From contig NZ_CP032157.1 of NCBI RefSeq assembly GCF_003555545.1, positions 8,126,546-8,190,545 of the forward strand: DNA of 64,000 nucleotides, written 5' to 3'. The translations under genes and the position numbers were made by a program. The DNA comes from Paraflavitalea soli. GTDB taxonomy: Bacteria; Bacteroidota; Bacteroidia; Chitinophagales; Chitinophagaceae. Below are positions 61,114 through 64,000 of this stretch, one piece after another (position 1 is the first letter of the stretch; each line of letters begins with the position of its first letter). The notes beneath the pieces were generated by a model. It ran no database searches. It had not been told where the DNA came from and saw nothing but the letters and a program-made list of their open reading frames with translations.

Positions 61114-61803
61114 ATGGAGCAGGCCATCAATATATTCTCCGACGGACAGGTATTGCTGATCAACAAGCCACTGGAGTGGACTTCTTTCGACGTGGTACGC
61201 AAACTGAGGGCACAGATGAAGATTAAAAAGGTAGGTCATGCAGGGACACTCGATCCCCTGGCTACCGGCATGTTGATACTCTGTACCGGCAAGTTTACCA
61301 AGCGTATCAATGAGTACATGGCCCAGGAAAAGGAATATACCGGCACCATTACCCTGGGGGCTACCACGCCAACCTACGATCTCGAGAGCGAACCTGAAAA
61401 TTTCAAAGCCTACGATTCCGTCACACCAGCACAATTGGAGGCCGTTACAAAACAGTTTACAGGCGAGATCATGCAGGTGCCTCCCATTCATTCTGCTATA
61501 AAAAAAGATGGTAAGCGCGTCTATGAGCTGGCCCGCAGGGGAGAGCATGTCGAACTGGAAGCAAGAAAGATCACCATCAGGGAATTTGAGTTCACCAATA
61601 TTGCTTTACCTATTCTTCATTTTAGGGTAGTATGTTCCACCGGCACCTATATCCGTAGCCTGGCCAATGATGTAGGCATAGCCCTGGGCTGTGGTGCACA
61701 CCTCAGCAGTTTATGCCGCACCCGTATTGGCGCATTCACTATTGATAAAGCAATGACGATGGAACAGGCCCAGGCAATGATCAAAGAAGCATTGGCGCAG
61801 TAA
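61114..61803 (+). CDS. truB: tRNA pseudouridine-55 synthase
   Basis: 229 residues. Catalytic Asp in KVGHAGTLDPLATGMLILC, KEYTGTITLGATTPTYDLES, VPPIHSAIKKDGKRVYELAR, a strand VVCSTGTYIRSLANDVGIAL, and CGAHLSSLCRTRIGAF. Makes Psi55 in the T loop of tRNAs. Short by comparison with E. coli TruB because the C-terminal PUA domain is missing, as in most Bacteroidota. TATCTTCG four bases before the ATG is similar to other short-leader starts. Confidence 0.96.
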   Translation: MEQAINIFSDGQVLLINKPLEWTSFDVVRKLRAQMKIKKVGHAGTLDPLATGMLILCTGKFTKRINEYMAQEKEYTGTITLGATTPTYDLESEPENFKAYDSVTPAQLEAVTKQFTGEIMQVPPIHSAIKKDGKRVYELARRGEHVELEARKITIREFEFTNIALPILHFRVVCSTGTYIRSLANDVGIALGCGAHLSSLCRTRIGAFTIDKAMTMEQAQAMIKEALAQ

Positions 61804-61812
61804 AATTGTATT

Positions 61813-61843
61813 AGCTCGCAGCTCGTAGCTCACTGCTCGCAGC
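61813..61843. repeat. Intergenic repeat family B after truB
   Basis: AGCTCGCAGCTCGTAGCTCA followed by CTGCTCGCAGC, lying between convergent truB and the BamA/TamA-like gene; it differs from 61064..61093 at one core position. Confidence 0.7.
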
Positions 61844-61845
61844 TT

Positions 61846-64000
61846 TTAGAAAGGATACCCGATGCCCAACTGTAGTTGGCCGCTGGCGATATCTATCTTC
61901 TGGAACCATCCATAGTTCATATTCGCATAGCGTGGGTTCTTGAGCCGGTAAGCCCAGTCAAGACGGATCATGAAGAATTCAAAATCGAGGCGTAGGCTCG
62001 TACCAGCACCGAGCGCAATATCCTTGTATAGCCGGCTTAATTTAAAAGAAGCCTCCGGCACTTCCTGTCCATTTTGGTACTCTTTACTCCAGATATTACC
62101 AATATCAACAAATAAAGCACTGTTCACTTTCACGCCGGCAATCGTAGTAATGTTAAAACGATATTCAGCATTGAACTCCAACTGCATATTGCCAAACCGG
62201 TCTACCCGCGTGGTATCAGATGTGTCGTAGATCGTGGAAGAGCCCGGACCCAGCCTTCGCACCTGCCAGGCCCGCATGCTATAAGGGCCTCCTGCAAAAA
62301 AGGCCTTGAAAAAGGGTAGGTTATGTTCTTTGACGATCACTCCGTTCGTATCCGTTTTACCATAAATGAAGGCTACGCCCCCAAAAGCACGGAATGCCCA
62401 GGACGACCGCTTGCGGTTGATATAGTGCTTCACCTCCGCATCTACTTTCACAAAGCGCCGCAGATCACCCAGTTCCAGGCTTTTGATAAGTCCAAACAAG
62501 GCGCCGCTTTCCTCAATACGTCCCCGGATGATCACCAGGCGCTTGTCATTGTCAAACTGCCGGGCTGCTGTGGCACTGAAAACAGTGCTGATGATCATGC
62601 CATCATTAAAGGCAAACCGGTAGGCAGGGATAGCTTCCTCCAGTTTCCGCAAACTGTCTGTTTTATGCAGGTCCGTATATTCAAAATTAAAAGGCGTCAA
62701 CACATAACTCTTCGTCCAGCGCTGCGTTGCATTATCCGGGTCCGAAGCCCGGGTCTTTCTCCGCGTCCATTCATAACCCCAGGAAGTATTGAAGGAGGGG
62801 GCTCTGAAAAAGTCGCGCCGGTCTGTGTAAGCGCCTGTCAGGTTCAGCACCGTACGCCGGGCCAGCGTGCGTTCATTACCCTCTGTCTTGCGTGGAAACC
62901 AGTCCAGCAGGAATTTGGGCAGGATGATCTTGGGGAAGTAAATATTATGCGAAAGACTCGCCTGCAGCGTTTGCACCAGGTGCGTACCGATCTCAATACC
63001 AAACCTGGCATTCGTACTGGTCTGGATCGCTTCCCGGTAGGCATTGCGGTTCAGCAGCCGGAAGTTAAGTCCCAATCCAAAATAAGTGCCCTGCGAAAGG
63101 AAGTCACTTACGTTACGACTCGTTTCGAAATCCACATTGAGACTGTGTTTCATGGCCGGATAGAGCCGTAGCACCGCATCCAGCAAGGGCACACTGTCAT
63201 ACCTTTCCTGCAGCGTAAGGTCCACATTTTGCCAGGCGCCCAGTTGGTTAAATGTATTGATCACCCGGTAATAGCGGCGCTGCGAATAAGCCGTACCAGG
63301 CCGCAGGCGGATATTGGTGGCAATGAACGGCAGCTTGAACCGCCTGGAATTAAAGAAGAATTGATATCCCTGGATAGTCGCGCTGTCTTTCGTAACCGGC
63401 ACAGAATCTTCCAGGATCGATAGATCGGGGTATACCCGCACATTACCCATATAGAATTTACGGATATGCGCACTGTCCTTCAGCGGCCGTTGTCTGATCG
63501 TTATATTGATCGTAGGCTTTTCCCGCTTTTTGCTCAGCGAGTCCAGCAACCGCAGCTGCTCAAAAGGGTCGAGCGTAGGGTCGATCAGGGCCGCTACCAC
63601 CGTATCCCGCTCTGCATAAATATTCTCCTTCGAAAACTTATAATAGCCACTGTCCCGGTAAATAGCCAGTAACCGGTCAAGCTCCCCATTCACCTTTTGA
63701 TCAGAGTAAGGTTCCCCTTTTTTCAGCAGCGACCCATTCATTGATTTGAGCGCCAGTGCCTGCAGTTCCGGCGTTTCCAGCGCATACCCGATCGAGTCCA
63801 GACGCATGGCTATTCCCGGCGTTACCGTGAAAGTAGTGTAGACCCTTTTTTGTTCCCCATGTTGTTTATTGGCAACCGTATCAATGTAAAAGGTATCCTG
63901 AACCACCGGGTTGAAATAGCCCAGCGAATGGAGCAGGTTTGTAATGAATATTTTCGACCGCCCAATGTTTAAGGAGTCAAAAACAGGCGGATTTTTGAGC
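61846..64000 (-). CDS. BamA/TamA-family outer-membrane protein (5' end outside window)
   Basis: The frame is open to the right edge of the window. It starts there with LKNPPVFDSLNIGRSKIFI and continues ... LLHSLGYFNPVVQDTFYID, so the real start lies beyond 64000. POTRA-type segments are visible (VTPGIAMRLDSIGYALETPE, LDRLLAIYRDSGYYKFSKEN). The last 400 residues form an outer-membrane beta barrel with aromatic strand ends, and the protein stops in QLQLGIGYPF, as BamA/Omp85 proteins do. It probably inserts or exports outer-membrane or surface proteins; TamA-like rather than the essential BamA cannot be decided here. Confidence 0.88.
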   Translation of the reverse strand, partial: LKNPPVFDSLNIGRSKIFITNLLHSLGYFNPVVQDTFYIDTVANKQHGEQKRVYTTFTVTPGIAMRLDSIGYALETPELQALALKSMNGSLLKKGEPYSDQKVNGELDRLLAIYRDSGYYKFSKENIYAERDTVVAALIDPTLDPFEQLRLLDSLSKKREKPTINITIRQRPLKDSAHIRKFYMGNVRVYPDLSILEDSVPVTKDSATIQGYQFFFNSRRFKLPFIATNIRLRPGTAYSQRRYYRVINTFNQLGAWQNVDLTLQERYDSVPLLDAVLRLYPAMKHSLNVDFETSRNVSDFLSQGTYFGLGLNFRLLNRNAYREAIQTSTNARFGIEIGTHLVQTLQASLSHNIYFPKIILPKFLLDWFPRKTEGNERTLARRTVLNLTGAYTDRRDFFRAPSFNTSWGYEWTRRKTRASDPDNATQRWTKSYVLTPFNFEYTDLHKTDSLRKLEEAIPAYRFAFNDGMIISTVFSATAARQFDNDKRLVIIRGRIEESGALFGLIKSLELGDLRRFVKVDAEVKHYINRKRSSWAFRAFGGVAFIYGKTDTNGVIVKEHNLPFFKAFFAGGPYSMRAWQVRRLGPGSSTIYDTSDTTRVDRFGNMQLEFNAEYRFNITTIAGVKVNSALFVDIGNIWSKEYQNGQEVPEASFKLSRLYKDIALGAGTSLRLDFEFFMIRLDWAYRLKNPRYANMNYGWFQKIDIASGQLQLGIGYPF

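Overview
The window looks like chromosome of a soil- or plant-type Bacteroidota bacterium, most likely a Chitinophagaceae relative. The grounds are a SusC/SusD polysaccharide-utilisation locus (PUL), a type IX secretion (T9SS) C-terminal domain on one of its enzymes, several TAnnTTTG-type promoters a few bases from the ATG, many lipoprotein signals, and the RDD-SpoIIM-DUF4129-DUF4350-MoxR-DUF58 gene block. Only the family-level placement is suggested; the species cannot be named from sequence alone.

Layout. 1-2.0 kb: SPFH/membrane-protein pair with a palindromic operator, and a MORN-like secreted protein. 2.4-8.3 kb: cysteine desulfurase, GH13 lipoprotein overlapping a gluconokinase, DUF1624 membrane protein, and an orphan T9SS-tail-like ORF. 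8.4-12.9 kb: mutS, a SIMPL protein and an acyltransferase. 12.956-14.362 kb: a complete IS4-family element inserted in an intergenic repeat. 14.4-19.9 kb: thioesterase, enolase-superfamily epimerase, proline dehydrogenase, amidase, dienelactone hydrolase, tRNA-Val(GAC). 20.1-38.2 kb: an 11-gene minus-strand PUL (susC, susD, surface lipoprotein with a tachylectin-like propeller, GH89, murQ, GH20, ceramidase-like protein, MFS transporter, BadF-type sugar kinase, GH43, GH5), with a divergent DeoR regulator. The gene set points to uptake and breakdown of an N-acetylglucosamine-rich, possibly lactyl-sugar-containing, glycan. 39.2-45.2 kb: xseB/xseA, a surface-repeat protein, an HTH regulator with its own repeats, and a membrane glycosyltransferase pair.

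45.2-47.8 kb holds the most interesting locus: a DUF692/MNIO enzyme (45994..47157) preceded by an overlooked 56-codon ORF (47179..47349). That ORF has a lipoprotein-type leader, a Lys/Glu-rich linker and a Cys-Pro-Ala-Cys-Gly-Met-Gly tail, which is the expected layout of a RiPP precursor and its maturase. A glycosyltransferase lies downstream and a small HTH-like protein upstream.

48.4-54.5 kb: coiled-coil membrane protein, secreted protein, thyA-folA, methyltransferase and three tandem paralogous small membrane proteins. 54.6-61.0 kb: the RDD (minus) and SpoIIM-DUF4129-DUF4350-MoxR-DUF58 (plus) block. 61.1-64.0 kb: truB and a BamA/TamA-type outer-membrane protein cut by the window edge. Several degenerate intergenic repeat families recur between genes.
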